64,000 bases of DNA from Bosea sp. 124 (GCF_003046175.1 NZ_PZZM01000001.1:2249001-2313000), one strand, 5' to 3'. Positions 28,610-38,869 are shown, counted from the stretch's first letter. The notes: generated by a model not told the origin, from the sequence alone. Program-made: numbers and translations.

Positions 28610-30024
28610 GCGGACATGCCTTGCGGGGAGGCGCCGGGCGCGCCGCGGCGCGCGGCCACGAGCTTGGCGAGAGCCGCCGAGGCGATGCGGGTCTTGAGCG
28701 AATCCGAGCGGCTGGTCAGGACGATCGGCACGCGCGCGCCGAGGACGAGCCCGGCGGCGTCGGCCCCGGCGAAATAGATCAACTGCTTGGCGAGCATGTT
28801 GCCGGCCTCGAGATCGGGCACGAGCAGGATGTCAGCCTGACCGGCGACAGGCGAGACGATGCCCTTGGTGCGCGCGGCCTCGGGGCTGATCGCATTGTCG
28901 AAGGCGAGCGGGCCATCGACGCGGGCGCCGGTGATCTGGCCGCGTGCCGCCATCACCGTCAGCGCAGCGGCGTCGAGGGTCGCCGGCATCCGCGCATTCA
29001 CGGTCTCGACGGCGGCGAGCACGGCGACGAGCGGTTCGGCGATGCCGAGCGTGTGCAGCAGGTCGATTGCGTTCTGGCAGATGTCGCGCTTCTGTTCGAG
29101 CGTCGGCAGGATGTTGATCGCGGCGTCGGTGACGATCAGCGGCTTGGGATAGGCCGGCACGCTCATCGCGTAGACATGGCTGATGCGACGCTCGGTCCGC
29201 AGGCCCGAGCCCGCCGCGACGACCGCGCCAAGCAGTTCGTCGGTGTGCAGGCTGCCCTTCATCAGGATCGCGACCTTGCCGCACATGGCGAGTTCGACGG
29301 CCCGGGCGGCGGCGGCATGGCTGTGCTCGACCGATTCGATCGGCATCCCGTCGAGCGAGACCCGGGCCGTGGCCGCCGCCGCCCGGATCTTGGCCTCCGG
29401 CCCGATCAGCAGCGGCTCGAGCAGCCCTTCGTCGCGAATCTCGATGGCAGCGATGATCGCTTCGGGCGAACAGGGATGCACCACCGCGACGCGCAGCGAG
29501 GGCAGCGCCCGGGCATCGCGGACGAAGCTGTCGTAGCGGTCGTGGCGCCGCAGCGCGACATCGGGCAGATGCGGGCTCGGCCAGGCGATGCTGGTCTGCG
29601 GCGCGATCACCGTGGCGGTGCCGGTCAGCACCTCCTCGCCGTCCTGATTGGTGCAGCGGGTATCGAGCACGACGATCCGCTTCTCGGCACGCTTCTCGCG
29701 GACCCTGGCGGTGGCGGTGATGGTGTCACCCGGCGCGACGGGCCTGCAGAAACGCAGCTCCTGGCCGAGATAGATCGTGCCCGGGCCGGGCAGCCTGGTG
29801 CCGAGCACGGCCGACACCAGCGCGCCGGTCCACATGCCATGGACGACGACATGGCCGAAGCGGTCGCCCGCGGCGAAGGAGGCGTCGAGATGCGCCGGGT
29901 TGAGATCGCCCGAGACGGCCGCGAACAGGTCGATGTCGTCGCGCCCGACGAGCCTGACCAGCGAGGCGGTGTCACCGATGGCGAGTTCGTCGAAGGTGCG
30001 GTTCTTGAGGATGATCTGGTCCAT
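28606..30024 (-). CDS. Bifunctional MaoC-like enoyl-CoA hydratase / phosphate acetyl(butyryl)transferase fusion
   Basis: A 472-residue two-domain protein. Residues 1-150 form a MaoC/hydratase-2 hot-dog domain with the motif DLFAAVSGDLNPAHLD. Residues 170-472 form a phosphate acetyl/butyryltransferase domain (VAVVHPCSPEAI, MKGSLHTDELLGAV, HVYAMSVPAYPKPLIVTDAAIN, DNAISPEAARTKGI). It should convert acyl-CoA and phosphate to acyl phosphate, which ackA uses next. ATG 30024 begins the hydratase domain; longer in-frame extension to 30198 overlaps phaC and looks non-coding. It begins 8 bases after the phaC stop and overlaps ackA, so all three are one operon linking polyhydroxyalkanoate and acetyl phosphate metabolism. 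The hydratase's substrate is unproven. Confidence 0.92.
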   Translation of the reverse strand: MDQIILKNRTFDELAIGDTASLVRLVGRDDIDLFAAVSGDLNPAHLDASFAAGDRFGHVVVHGMWTGALVSAVLGTRLPGPGTIYLGQELRFCRPVAPGDTITATARVREKRAEKRIVVLDTRCTNQDGEEVLTGTATVIAPQTSIAWPSPHLPDVALRRHDRYDSFVRDARALPSLRVAVVHPCSPEAIIAAIEIRDEGLLEPLLIGPEAKIRAAAATARVSLDGMPIESVEHSHAAAARAVELAMCGKVAILMKGSLHTDELLGAVVAAGSGLRTERRISHVYAMSVPAYPKPLIVTDAAINILPTLEQKRDICQNAIDLLHTLGIAEPLVAVLAAVETVNARMPATLDAAALTVMAARGQITGARVDGPLAFDNAISPEAARTKGIVSPVAGQADILLVPDLEAGNMLAKQLIYFAGADAAGLVLGARVPIVLTSRSDSLKTRIASAALAKLVAARRGAPGASPQGMSA

Positions 30025-30032
30025 TCGGCCTC

Positions 30033-31811
30033 TCAGCGTTGCAGGACATAGGTTCCGGGGGCGTCGGCGAGCGGGGCGGGGCCGCTCTCGGCGTAACCCA
30101 TGGCGGGGGGCGGCACCTGCCCGCTGGAGCGGACGGCGAGCCAGCCGACCCAGCTCTCCCACCATGATCCTTCGCGCGCCTCGCTGCGCTCGACCCATTC
30201 GTCCGGGCTGATGCTGGTGTCGTCATGGCCGAGCGTGGCGATGCGGAAGCGCCGGTGGGGATGGCCGGGCTCGCTGACGATGCCGGCATTGTGGCCGCCG
30301 CTCGCCAGCACGAAGGTGACCTCCGTGTCGGTCAGGCCGTGGACCTTGTAGACGGAACGCCAGGGCGCGACATGGTCGCGCTCGGTGCCGACGACGAAGA
30401 GCGGCATGCGCAGGTTCTGCAGTACGACGGGGCGGCCATCGACCAGGATGCGGCCGGCGGCGAGTTCGTTGCCGAGATAGAGCCGGCGCAGATATTCGGC
30501 GTGCATCCGGTAGGGCATGCGGGTGGAATCGGCGTTCCACGCCATCAGATCGATCATCGGCGTGCGCTCGCCCATCAGATAGTCGTGCACGAGCCGCGAC
30601 CAGATCAGGTCGTTCGAGCGCAGGAGCTGAAAGGCGCCGGCCATCTGGTCGGAGGCGAGGTAGCCCCGGTTCCACATCATGCTTTCGAGCAGGCGCACCT
30701 GGCTGTGATCGATGAACAGGGCGAGTTCGCCGGGCTCGGTGAAGTCGGTCTGTGCGGCGAGCAGGGTCAGCGAGGCGAGACGGGCGTCGCCGGCCCGTGC
30801 CATGGCAGCCGCCGCGATCGCAAGCAGCGTGCCGCCGAGGCAATAGCCGGCGGCATGGATCTTCCTGTCCGGCAGGATCGCGGCGATGGCGTCGAGCGCC
30901 GCGATCACGCCGAGCTGGCGGTAGTCGTCGAGGCCGAGATCGCGGTCGGCCGCCGTCGGGTTGCGCCAGGAGACGCAGAAGACGGTGTGTCCCTGGGCGA
31001 CGAGATAGCGGATCAGCGAGTTCTGCGGGGAGAGGTCGAGGATGTAATACTTCATGATCCAGGCCGGAACGATCAGGATCGGCTCGGCCTGCACCGTCTC
31101 CGTCGTCGGGGCGTACTGGATCAGCTCGATCAGATGGTTGCGCAGCACGACCTTGCCCTGCGTCGCCGCGACGTCGCGGCCGACGACGAAATCCTCCGCC
31201 CCGAGCGGGGGCTCGCCGGCCGCCTGCCGCGCGGCGTCCTCGATCCAGTTCCTGAAGCCGCTGACGAGATTGGCCCCGCCGGCCTCCACCGTCTTCGCCA
31301 CCACCTCCGGATTGGTGAACGGTGAATTCGCGGGCGAGACCATGTCGAGCAGCTGCCGGGCGGCGAAGGCGACGACATCCTCGTGATGGGGCGTCACGCC
31401 CGGAACCTCATGGGTGGCGTTGTGCCACCATTGCTGGGTCAGGAGAAAGGACTGCGACCAGACATTATAGGGATACTGGCTCCAGGCCTCGCTGCGGAAG
31501 CGGTCGTCGCCCGGCAGGGGGTCGATGCAGGCCGGCGCGCCGGCGCCGAGGCCGCAGGCGGCGAGATGGCTCATCAGCCGGCCGGTCTTGCGGGCCGCCT
31601 TCCAGGCGAGTTCGGAGCGTTTGCCGGGCGCTGCGGCGAGATGGGCCGACCAGTCGAAGAAAGCCAGTGCCAGGGCCGTGGGCGAGAGCCCGCCGCTGAG
31701 CTGCGCACCGAGCGCCTCGCGCATCCGGTCAATCGCGGCGAAGGCCTCGAGGCCGAGCGCGTCGGCTTCTGTCCCGGCCGGGCCGGACGGGAGCGAATCG
31801 GTGGCGGTCAT
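30033..31811 (-). CDS. phaC: Class I poly(3-hydroxyalkanoate) synthase
   Basis: A 592-residue polymerase building polyhydroxybutyrate from hydroxyacyl-CoA. The lipase-like box is GYCLGG with the catalytic Cys324. The PhaC N-terminal domain precedes it (WSQYPYNVWSQSFLLTQQWW, ILIVPAWIMKYYILDLSPQNSLI), and the C-terminal His lies in ASGGHNAGI. AGGGGAT about 8 bases before ATG 31811 marks the start; an open frame reaching 32072 is an antisense artefact over the promoter of the divergent HlyD gene. First gene of the operon with MaoC-PTA and ackA. No phaA, phaB, phasin or depolymerase is in the window, so monomer supply is encoded elsewhere. Confidence 0.95.
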   Translation of the reverse strand: MTATDSLPSGPAGTEADALGLEAFAAIDRMREALGAQLSGGLSPTALALAFFDWSAHLAAAPGKRSELAWKAARKTGRLMSHLAACGLGAGAPACIDPLPGDDRFRSEAWSQYPYNVWSQSFLLTQQWWHNATHEVPGVTPHHEDVVAFAARQLLDMVSPANSPFTNPEVVAKTVEAGGANLVSGFRNWIEDAARQAAGEPPLGAEDFVVGRDVAATQGKVVLRNHLIELIQYAPTTETVQAEPILIVPAWIMKYYILDLSPQNSLIRYLVAQGHTVFCVSWRNPTAADRDLGLDDYRQLGVIAALDAIAAILPDRKIHAAGYCLGGTLLAIAAAAMARAGDARLASLTLLAAQTDFTEPGELALFIDHSQVRLLESMMWNRGYLASDQMAGAFQLLRSNDLIWSRLVHDYLMGERTPMIDLMAWNADSTRMPYRMHAEYLRRLYLGNELAAGRILVDGRPVVLQNLRMPLFVVGTERDHVAPWRSVYKVHGLTDTEVTFVLASGGHNAGIVSEPGHPHRRFRIATLGHDDTSISPDEWVERSEAREGSWWESWVGWLAVRSSGQVPPPAMGYAESGPAPLADAPGTYVLQR

Positions 31812-32095
31812 GCACAATCCCCTGCCGCAATGTTCGGCGGTCGCCGTTCTGGAGAGCCCGGGGCGACGCGCCTTCGACGAGCATGCTCCTGCGAGCTGTC
31901 GCGACGCTAGTGGTACGAACGGCCGCGCGTGTTGACCTCGATCAATGCCGGTTGTGCCCAATCGTCCGACCCTTAAGCTGCGCAGGACGCGACGGGCGAA
32001 GCCGTGCTGCGCGAAGCCAGACCAGATGGCCGCTGCGGTCCCACGGAATCGCGCGGGCGGCCGGCCCGTCACCCTGTCCGCGGAAGGCCGATCCG

Positions 32096-33166
32096 ATGAA
32101 AACCCCGCAACGTGGCTGGCTGGTGCCGGCCGTCGTCATTCTGCTGGCCGGCGGCGGCTATTTCGCCTGGCAGCGGCTGAAGGCCAGCGACCTGCCCGAG
32201 GGCATCGCCAGCGGCAATGGACGCATCGAGGCGGTCGAGATCGACGTCGCCGCCCGCATCTCCGGCCGAATCAAGGAGATCCTGGCCGATGAGGGCGATT
32301 TCGTCACGGCCGGCCAGATCGTCGCGCGGATCGACACCGAACAGCTCCAGGCCCAGCGTGCCGAAGCCGAGGCCCAGTACGAGCGCGCCGTCATCGCGGT
32401 CGATACGGCGAGAAGCCTGGTGGCGCAGCGCGAGGCCGAGAAGGGCGCCGCGACCGCCGTGGTCGCGCAGCGCGAATCCGAGCTCGATGCGGCGCGCCGG
32501 AAGCTGCATCGCTCGGAACAGCTCTCGGAGCGCGGCAACGTCTCCGATCAGGTGCTCGACGACGACCGGGCGCGGGCGCAGGGGGCGACCGCCGCCGTCG
32601 GTGCAGCCAGGGCGCAGCTCGCCGCCAGCGACGCCGCGATCAGCTCGGCGACGTCGCAGGTCGTCGGCGCGCAGGCCGCCGTCACCGCCGCGCGGGCGAC
32701 GGTCCGGCGCATCGACGCCGATATCGACGACAGCGCCCTCAAGGCACCGCGCGACGGGCGCGTGCAGTACCGCGTCGCGCAGCCGGGCGAGGTCGTCGCG
32801 GCGGGCGGACGCGTGCTCAACCTGGTCGATCTCGGCGATGTGTTCATGACCTTCTTCCTGCCGACCGGGCAGGCCGGCCGCGTCGCGATGGGCGCGGAGG
32901 CGCGGATCGTGCTCGACGCCGCGCCGCGCTGGGTGATTCCCGCCGCCGTCTCCTTCGTCGCCGATGTGGCGCAGTTCACGCCGAAGACGGTGGAGACCGC
33001 CGAGGAACGCGAGAAGCTGATGTTCCGGATCAAGGCCCGGATTCCGCCCGCGCTGCTGCGGAAATACATCCAGCAGGTCAAGACCGGCCTGCCCGGCATG
33101 GCCTATGTCCGGCTCGATCCGCAGGCGCAGTGGCCGGAGCGCCTGCAGGCCGGCCTGTTGAAATGA
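32096..33166 (+). CDS. HlyD-family periplasmic adaptor (YhiI-like)
   Basis: A 356-residue membrane-fusion protein. It has one N-terminal membrane anchor ([16 protein letters not shown], residues 9-24), then a biotinyl-lipoyl half ([21 protein letters not shown]), a long Ala/Arg/Glu/Gln-rich coiled coil (residues 85-205), the second lipoyl half ([19 protein letters not shown]) and a beta-barrel. GGAAGG 8 bases before ATG 32096 supports the start. It overlaps the next gene by four bases (ATGA). With the RbbA-like ATPase/permease and the YhhJ-like permease it forms an export system of unknown cargo, divergent from phaC. Confidence 0.9.
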   Translation: MKTPQRGWLVPAVVILLAGGGYFAWQRLKASDLPEGIASGNGRIEAVEIDVAARISGRIKEILADEGDFVTAGQIVARIDTEQLQAQRAEAEAQYERAVIAVDTARSLVAQREAEKGAATAVVAQRESELDAARRKLHRSEQLSERGNVSDQVLDDDRARAQGATAAVGAARAQLAASDAAISSATSQVVGAQAAVTAARATVRRIDADIDDSALKAPRDGRVQYRVAQPGEVVAAGGRVLNLVDLGDVFMTFFLPTGQAGRVAMGAEARIVLDAAPRWVIPAAVSFVADVAQFTPKTVETAEEREKLMFRIKARIPPALLRKYIQQVKTGLPGMAYVRLDPQAQWPERLQAGLLK

Positions 33167-35931
33167 GCGCTTCCGCCGCGGTTTCCGGCAGGCCCGTCAT
33201 CCGCCTCGATCGCGTTGGGCTGCACTATGGCGCGACGCGGGCGCTCGACGCCGTCAGCATCGACCTGCCGGCGGGCTGCATGGTCGGGCTGATCGGCCCG
33301 GACGGGGTCGGCAAATCGAGCCTGCTGTCGCTGATCGCCGGGGCGCGCGCCATCCAGGACGGAGATGTCGAGGTGCTTGGCGGCGACATGGCGGATGCGG
33401 CGCATCGGCGCGCGACCTGCCCGCGCATCGCCTATATGCCGCAGGGCCTCGGCAAGAACCTCTATCCGACGCTGTCGGTCTTCGAGAACGTCGATTTCTT
33501 CGGCCGCCTCTTCGGCCAGGCGAAGGCCGAGCGCCAGCGCCGCATCGCGGAGCTGCTGGAGAGCACGGGGCTCGGCCCCTTCGTCGACCGCCCGGCCGGC
33601 AAGCTCTCGGGCGGGATGAAGCAGAAGCTCGGCCTGTGCTGCGCGCTGATCCACGACCCCGACCTGCTCATCCTCGACGAGCCGACCACAGGCGTCGATC
33701 CTTTGTCGCGCCGGCAGTTCTGGGAGCTGATCGATGCGATCCGGGCGAGCCGGCCCGGCATGAGCGTGCTGGTGGCGACGGCCTATATGGAGGAGGCGGC
33801 GCGCTTCGACTGGCTGGTGGCGATGGATGCCGGCCGCGTGCTCGCCACCGGGGCGCCGGGCGATCTGCTAACGCAGACCGGCGCGCGCACGCTGGACGAT
33901 GCCTTCATCGCCCTGCTGCCGGAGGCGAAGCGCCTTCTGCACCATGCCGTCGTCATCCCGCCGCGGGACGCCGGGGTCGACGCCGGTGCCGCCATCGAGG
34001 CCGAGGGGCTGACGATGCGCTTCGACGATTTCGTCGCCGTCGACACTGTCAGCTTCCGGATTTCCCGTGGCGAGATCTTCGGCTTCCTCGGCTCGAATGG
34101 CTGCGGCAAGACCACGACGATGAAGATGCTGACCGGCCTGCTGCCGGCCAGCGAGGGCCGCGCGCGGCTCTTCGGCGAGGAGGTCGATCCCAGGGACATG
34201 AGCGTGCGCCAGCGCGTCGGCTACATGTCCCAGTCCTTCTCGCTCTATTCGGAGCTGACGGTCGCGCAGAATCTCGACCTGCATGCCCGCCTGTTCCGGC
34301 TGCCGCCCGACACCATCGCGGCCCGCATCGCCGAGATGGCGCGCCGTTTCGACCTCTCGCAGGTGATGGATGCGCTGCCGGACGCGCTGCCGCTCGGGGT
34401 CCGCCAGCGCCTTTCGCTCGCCGTGGCGATGATCCATGCGCCGGAGATCCTGATCCTCGACGAACCGACCTCCGGCGTCGATCCGATCGCCCGCGACGGG
34501 CTCTGGCAGATCCTCGCCGATCTCTCGCGGCAGGACGGCGTCACGATCTTCATCTCGACCCATTTCATGAACGAGGCGGAGCGCTGCGACCGCATCTCGC
34601 TGATGCATGCCGGCAAGGTCCTGGTCAGCGACACGCCTCATGCCATCGTCGCCAGACGCGGCAGCGCCACGCTGGAGGATGCCTTCGTCGCCTATCTCGA
34701 GGAGGCGATCGGCGAGGCCGGGCCGCCGGAGCCGTCGGGCGTTCCGCACCCGGCGGTCGCTGTCGTCGCGGCGGTTGCGGCTGCCGCACTGCCGAAGCGG
34801 CGGTTCTTCGATCTGCGCCGGATGCTGAGCTACACCCGGCGCGAGACGCTCGAGCTGCGGCGCGACCCGATCCGGGCGACGCTGGCACTGCTCGGCAGCG
34901 TGCTGCTGATGTTCGTGATCGGCTATGGCATCAATTTCGATGTCGAGAAACTCTCCTTCGCGGTTCTCGACCACGACCAGTCGACGGTCAGCCGCGACTA
35001 TGTGCTCGGCATCTCGGGGTCGCGCTATTTCGTCGAGCAGGCGCCGATCGCCGATTATGCCGATCTCGACCGCCGCATGCGCCGTGGCGAGCTCAGCCTG
35101 GCGATCGAGATTCCGCCGGGCTTCGGGCGTGACCTGGCGCGGGGCCATGGCGTCCAGATCGGCGCCTGGATCGACGGCGCCATGCCGCAGCGGGGCGAGA
35201 CCGTCCAGGGCTATGTCCAGGGCATGCATGCGGCCTGGCTGACGCAGAAGGCGCGCACGATCCTGGGCGACAAGGCCGCCGCCGCCTCGTTCCGGATCGA
35301 AACCCGGTTCCGCTACAATCCCAATGTCGAGAGCCTCGTCGCCATGGTCCCGGCCGTGATCCCGCTGCTGCTGCTGCTGATCCCGGCGATGCTGGCCGCG
35401 CTCAGCGTGGTGCGCGAGAAGGAGCTCGGCTCGATCATCAATCTCTATGTCACGCCGGTGACGCGGTTCGAATTCCTGCTCGGCAAGCAGCTGCCTTATA
35501 TCGGGCTCGCCATGCTCAATGCCGTGCTGCTGACGGCCTTCGCCATCCTCGCCTTCAGGGTGCCGTTCAATGGCGATGTCCTGACCTTCGCGGCGGCGGC
35601 GCTGATCTATGTGGTCGCCGCGACCGCCATGGGTCTGCTGATCTCGAGCTTCATGACGAGCCAGATCGCGGCGATCTTCGGGACGGCGATCCTGACCATT
35701 CTTCCGGCGACGCAGTTTTCGGGAATGACCGACCCGGTCTCGTCGCTGCAGGGCGCCGGCGCGCTGGTCGGGCGGATTTATCCGACCGCGCATTTCATGA
35801 CGATCTCGCGCGGCACCTTCTCCAAGGGGCTCGCTTTCGGCGACCTCGTCGGCTCCTTCATTCCGCTCCTGATCGCCGTGCCGGTGCTTCTCGGGCTCGC
35901 CACCTTTCTCCTCAAGAAGCAGGCGAACTGA
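33163..35931 (+). CDS. RbbA-like fused ABC exporter: two ATPase domains plus ABC-2 membrane domain
   Basis: A 922-residue protein with three parts. ATPase 1 (residues 10-240) has Walker [10 protein letters not shown] and signature LSGGMKQK. ATPase 2 (residues 275-510) has Walker [10 protein letters not shown] and a degenerate signature [10 protein letters not shown], as is usual in RbbA. An Ala-rich linker leads to an ABC-2 permease half (residues 560-922) with a membrane segment near 580, a large periplasmic loop and a cluster of C-terminal membrane helices. E. coli RbbA was described as ribosome-associated, but the operon with HlyD and a second permease points to export. Coupled to both neighbours (ATGA before, 3-base gap after). 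Confidence 0.92.
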   Translation: MSASAAVSGRPVIRLDRVGLHYGATRALDAVSIDLPAGCMVGLIGPDGVGKSSLLSLIAGARAIQDGDVEVLGGDMADAAHRRATCPRIAYMPQGLGKNLYPTLSVFENVDFFGRLFGQAKAERQRRIAELLESTGLGPFVDRPAGKLSGGMKQKLGLCCALIHDPDLLILDEPTTGVDPLSRRQFWELIDAIRASRPGMSVLVATAYMEEAARFDWLVAMDAGRVLATGAPGDLLTQTGARTLDDAFIALLPEAKRLLHHAVVIPPRDAGVDAGAAIEAEGLTMRFDDFVAVDTVSFRISRGEIFGFLGSNGCGKTTTMKMLTGLLPASEGRARLFGEEVDPRDMSVRQRVGYMSQSFSLYSELTVAQNLDLHARLFRLPPDTIAARIAEMARRFDLSQVMDALPDALPLGVRQRLSLAVAMIHAPEILILDEPTSGVDPIARDGLWQILADLSRQDGVTIFISTHFMNEAERCDRISLMHAGKVLVSDTPHAIVARRGSATLEDAFVAYLEEAIGEAGPPEPSGVPHPAVAVVAAVAAAALPKRRFFDLRRMLSYTRRETLELRRDPIRATLALLGSVLLMFVIGYGINFDVEKLSFAVLDHDQSTVSRDYVLGISGSRYFVEQAPIADYADLDRRMRRGELSLAIEIPPGFGRDLARGHGVQIGAWIDGAMPQRGETVQGYVQGMHAAWLTQKARTILGDKAAAASFRIETRFRYNPNVESLVAMVPAVIPLLLLLIPAMLAALSVVREKELGSIINLYVTPVTRFEFLLGKQLPYIGLAMLNAVLLTAFAILAFRVPFNGDVLTFAAAALIYVVAATAMGLLISSFMTSQIAAIFGTAILTILPATQFSGMTDPVSSLQGAGALVGRIYPTAHFMTISRGTFSKGLAFGDLVGSFIPLLIAVPVLLGLATFLLKKQAN

Positions 35932-35934
35932 GCG

Positions 35935-37047
35935 ATGCGCCTGTCGAACATCCTGCACCTCGGGATCAAGGAAATCCGCGGCCTGCTGCGCGACACGACG
36001 CTCGTGGTGCTGATCGTCTACAGCTTCACGCTGGCGGTCTATGTCCAGACGCGTGCCATGCCCGAGACGCTCAACCGCGCCTCGATCGCCATCGTCGACG
36101 AGGATCGCTCGCCGCTCTCGTCGCGCATCGTCACAGCCTTTTACCCGCCCTATTTCGCGCCGCCGCGCCTGATCGGCGCGGCCGAGATGGACCGGCGGAT
36201 GGATAGCGGGCTCGACACGTTCGCGCTCGACATCCCGCCGAATTTCCAGCGCGACCTGCTGGCCGGGCGCAAGCCGACGATCCAGCTCAATATCGACGCG
36301 ACCCGGATGACCCAGGCCTTCAGCGGCAGCGGCTACATCCAGAGCATCGTCGGCTCCGAGATCGCCGAGTTCAGCCAGCGCTACCGCTCGGCCACGGTGC
36401 TGCCGGTCGAGCTCGTGCTGCGCTCGCGGTTCAACCCCGAACTCAACAAGGGCTGGTTCGGCGCGATCATGAACGTGGTGCTGAGCATCACCATGCTCTC
36501 AATCGTGCTGACAGGCGCCGCGCTGATCCGCGAGCGCGAACACGGCACGATCGAGCATCTGCTGGCGATGCCGGTGACGCCCTTCGAGATCATGACCAGC
36601 AAGGTCTGGTCGATGGGGCTGGTGGTGCTGGTGGCGTCCGCCTTCTCGCTGATCGTCGTGGTGCAGGGCCTGCTGGCGGTTCCGATCCAGGGCAGCGTCG
36701 CGCTGTTCCTGCTCGGGGCGGCGCTGCTGCTCTTCGCCACGACGTCGCTCGGCATCTTCCTCGCGAGCGTGGCGGGCTCGATGCCGCAGTTCGGCCTGCT
36801 ACTGATGATGGTGCTGCTGCCGCTGCAGATGCTCTCGGGTGGCATGACCCCGCGCGAAAGCATGCCGGAGATCGTGCAGACGATCATGCTCGCGGCGCCG
36901 AACACGCATTTCGTCATGCTGGCGCAGGCGGTGCTCTATCGCGGCGCCGGGCTCGACGTGGTCTGGCCGCAACTGCTCGCGCTGATCGCGATCGGCTGCG
37001 CGCTGTTCTTCGTCTCGCTGCAGCGCTTCCGGCTGTTCCTGCGCTGA
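35935..37047 (+). CDS. ABC-2 type transporter permease, YhhJ-like
   Basis: A 370-residue integral membrane protein. One N-terminal membrane segment (TLVVLIVYSFTLAVYVQ) is followed by a periplasmic domain of about 140 residues (starting near TLNRASIAIVDEDRSPLSSR), then five C-terminal helices. The ABC-2 consensus is visible as REREHGTIEHLLAMPVTPFEIMTSK and LSGGMTPRESMPE. It starts 3 bases after the RbbA-like gene and completes the exporter as the second half-permease. It is convergent with the lytic transglycosylase gene, 30 bases away, marking the edge of the flagellar region. Cargo unknown. Confidence 0.92.
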   Translation: MRLSNILHLGIKEIRGLLRDTTLVVLIVYSFTLAVYVQTRAMPETLNRASIAIVDEDRSPLSSRIVTAFYPPYFAPPRLIGAAEMDRRMDSGLDTFALDIPPNFQRDLLAGRKPTIQLNIDATRMTQAFSGSGYIQSIVGSEIAEFSQRYRSATVLPVELVLRSRFNPELNKGWFGAIMNVVLSITMLSIVLTGAALIREREHGTIEHLLAMPVTPFEIMTSKVWSMGLVVLVASAFSLIVVVQGLLAVPIQGSVALFLLGAALLLFATTSLGIFLASVAGSMPQFGLLLMMVLLPLQMLSGGMTPRESMPEIVQTIMLAAPNTHFVMLAQAVLYRGAGLDVVWPQLLALIAIGCALFFVSLQRFRLFLR

Positions 37048-37077
37048 GGCGTATCGGCAGGTCTGGCTGGAGCCTGC

Positions 37078-37659
37078 TCACGAGGCTGCGTATTTGGCCC
37101 CGCAGAAGGAGCGCGCATTGTCGGTCCACTGGCCGAAGCCGGTCGCGACCATGTTGCGGATCACGGTGCAGACATAGCGCTGCTGGGCCGGGTTGTTGTG
37201 CGGCCCGGCATGGTAGCGCGCCACCGCCATGGTCCAGGTGTCGTGACGGGCCTTCAGCCGCTTCAGGAACTTCGCGGAATACTCGACGTTCAGGGCCGGG
37301 TCGAACATGGCGTCGAGGCTGGGGAACTGGTCACGATGATAGTGGTGGTTGATCTGCATGCAGCCGATGTCGATCAGCTTCTTGCCTTTGGCGCGCGAGG
37401 CCTGGAACTCGGCAACGGCGTCCTCCTTGGTCGCGCCGAAGAAGGTGCGGCCATGGATGTTGAGCGCATAGGGCTGCAGCGAATTGCGGCGGCCGCTTTC
37501 GGTCAGCCCGACCGAGTAGAGCACGCCGACGGGGATGTCGTAGGCCTTGGAAACGCGGATCATGTGCTCCTCGCACACGGTCTGCGCGGCGGCCGGCGTC
37601 GCGAAGCTAGAGATAGCGATCAGAATTGCGCCCAGGGCGGCTGCGCTCGCGCGGCTCAT
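37078..37659 (-). CDS. Lytic transglycosylase-like protein at the end of the fliK-mot operon
   Basis: A 193-residue exported protein with a signal peptide (LGAILIAISSFATPAAA, cleavage near residue 25). The SLT-type lysozyme fold is visible as the ESG motif in VGLTESGRRNSLQPYALNIHG, then KLIDIGCMQINHHYHRDQF and MAVARYHAGPHNN. The Glu of ESG is the expected catalytic residue. AGGAGG 6 bases before ATG 37659 is an excellent ribosome site although it lies inside fliK, whose end overlaps this gene by 53 bases. In rhizobia a similar gene follows motD/fliK, and a role in opening peptidoglycan for the flagellar rod is likely. Confidence 0.88.
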   Translation of the reverse strand: MSRASAAALGAILIAISSFATPAAAQTVCEEHMIRVSKAYDIPVGVLYSVGLTESGRRNSLQPYALNIHGRTFFGATKEDAVAEFQASRAKGKKLIDIGCMQINHHYHRDQFPSLDAMFDPALNVEYSAKFLKRLKARHDTWTMAVARYHAGPHNNPAQQRYVCTVIRNMVATGFGQWTDNARSFCGAKYAAS

Positions 37660-38869
37660 GGGATTCCTCCTTGCTGGTTGTCGCATCTTGCCGCCTGTCA
37701 TGGGACTGCGGCTCGCGGTCCTCACGCCGACCGTCCTGGCGCTCGCGGGACTGATCGAAGCCGCGCCCCTCGCGGGCGCCCGAGCGGTCGTCGGCGCCCG
37801 TGTCCCGGGCATGGCCCTGCCCACCGGGCCGGGGGTCGGGCGTGGCTATGTCGACATGGACGGTCTCGACCGAGACCTGATCGAGCGCATAGCCGCTCGC
37901 CTTGACGATCTCGCGCAGGGCATCGCGATCATTGGCGAGCATCTGGGCCGTCTCGGCGCGGCTGGCCTCGAGCCTGATCTCCATGCCGCCCTGCGAAATC
38001 CGCAGCTTGACGGTGATGCTGCCGAGTTCGACCGGGGCGAGCTGGATGTGCAGGATCTTGGTCGGCTCGGCGATGCCGGCAGGTCTGTCGGCGTGCAGGT
38101 CCGGCACGGCATCGGCCCGCGCGCCGGTGAGTTCGGCCGCAGCCTGGCGGATCGGCTCGGTCACCTGCTGGAGCGGCGACAGGCGCAGCACGGGCGGGAG
38201 ATGCGTCTCCTGCCGAACCACGGTGATCGTCATCGGCGTTTCGGGAGCGACGTCCCCGGCGGCGGCCCCGGCCCTGGCGGGAGCAGCTTCCACCGCTTCC
38301 GTCAGACCGGCGAGATCGGCCAGTCCCGCGATGCCGGGCAGTTCCGCCGGGGCGGCTTTATCGCTGGGCAGGGCGATGCCCGGCTCGCCGGCCGCCGGTC
38401 CGACGGCGCCTGCGGCCTTGTCGGCGGGCATGCCCGTCCCCGCCTTGGCGAGCGCGCTGTTCAATGTGGCGAAAGCGTCGCGCCTGGGACCCGGCTCCTT
38501 GCGGCCGTCGGGCCGGGCGCCGGGTGCTGGCGCCTGGAGGGCGCCGAGCAGCAGGCGGGCGGCGTCGCTGGCGCCTGCGGCGGGTTCGGTCTGGACGGTC
38601 GGGACCAGCGCGTCCGGCAGCAGCTCCGCAGCCTGCCCCTCGGCGCTCTCGCCAGCTTCGGCGGGAGCGGCATCGGCCGCTTTTCCCGGCATCGGGGAGG
38701 CGGCCTTGCCGGTCGTCTTGTCGAGGTTCTGGAGCAGGTTGCGGAAAGCCTGGCCGCGCTCGTCCCGGCCGCCCGGCATCAGGCGGGTCTTCGGGTTCTT
38801 CGCGGCCTCCGCGCCGGCCGCTCCGGGGGCCCGGCCCGGTGGCAGGAAAGGTGTCTCGAGATTGCTCAT
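37607..38869 (-). CDS. fliK: Flagellar hook-length control protein FliK (MotD in rhizobia)
   Basis: A 420-residue secreted ruler protein that sets hook length and switches export specificity. The first 250 residues are Ala/Pro/Gly-rich and poorly conserved. The C-terminal Flg_hook domain (residues 270-345) is clear: QLAPVELGSITVKLRISQGG, then a helix MLANDRDALREIVKASGY. The last 60 residues are very polar and Arg/Asp/Glu-rich. Its ATG overlaps the motC stop (ATGA at 38866-38869), and its 3' end overlaps the transglycosylase gene by 53 bases. In Sinorhizobium this gene was first named motD and later recognised as fliK. Confidence 0.88.
   Translation of the reverse strand: MSNLETPFLPPGRAPGAAGAEAAKNPKTRLMPGGRDERGQAFRNLLQNLDKTTGKAASPMPGKAADAAPAEAGESAEGQAAELLPDALVPTVQTEPAAGASDAARLLLGALQAPAPGARPDGRKEPGPRRDAFATLNSALAKAGTGMPADKAAGAVGPAAGEPGIALPSDKAAPAELPGIAGLADLAGLTEAVEAAPARAGAAAGDVAPETPMTITVVRQETHLPPVLRLSPLQQVTEPIRQAAAELTGARADAVPDLHADRPAGIAEPTKILHIQLAPVELGSITVKLRISQGGMEIRLEASRAETAQMLANDRDALREIVKASGYALDQVSVETVHVDIATPDPRPGGQGHARDTGADDRSGAREGRGFDQSRERQDGRREDREPQSHDRRQDATTSKEESHEPRERSRPGRNSDRYL

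Noticed and set aside
31812..32095. N-terminal extensions of phaC and of the HlyD gene across their shared promoter region
   Set aside because: The extensions are Arg/Pro-rich, overlap each other on opposite strands, and both genes have good internal starts with ribosome sites.
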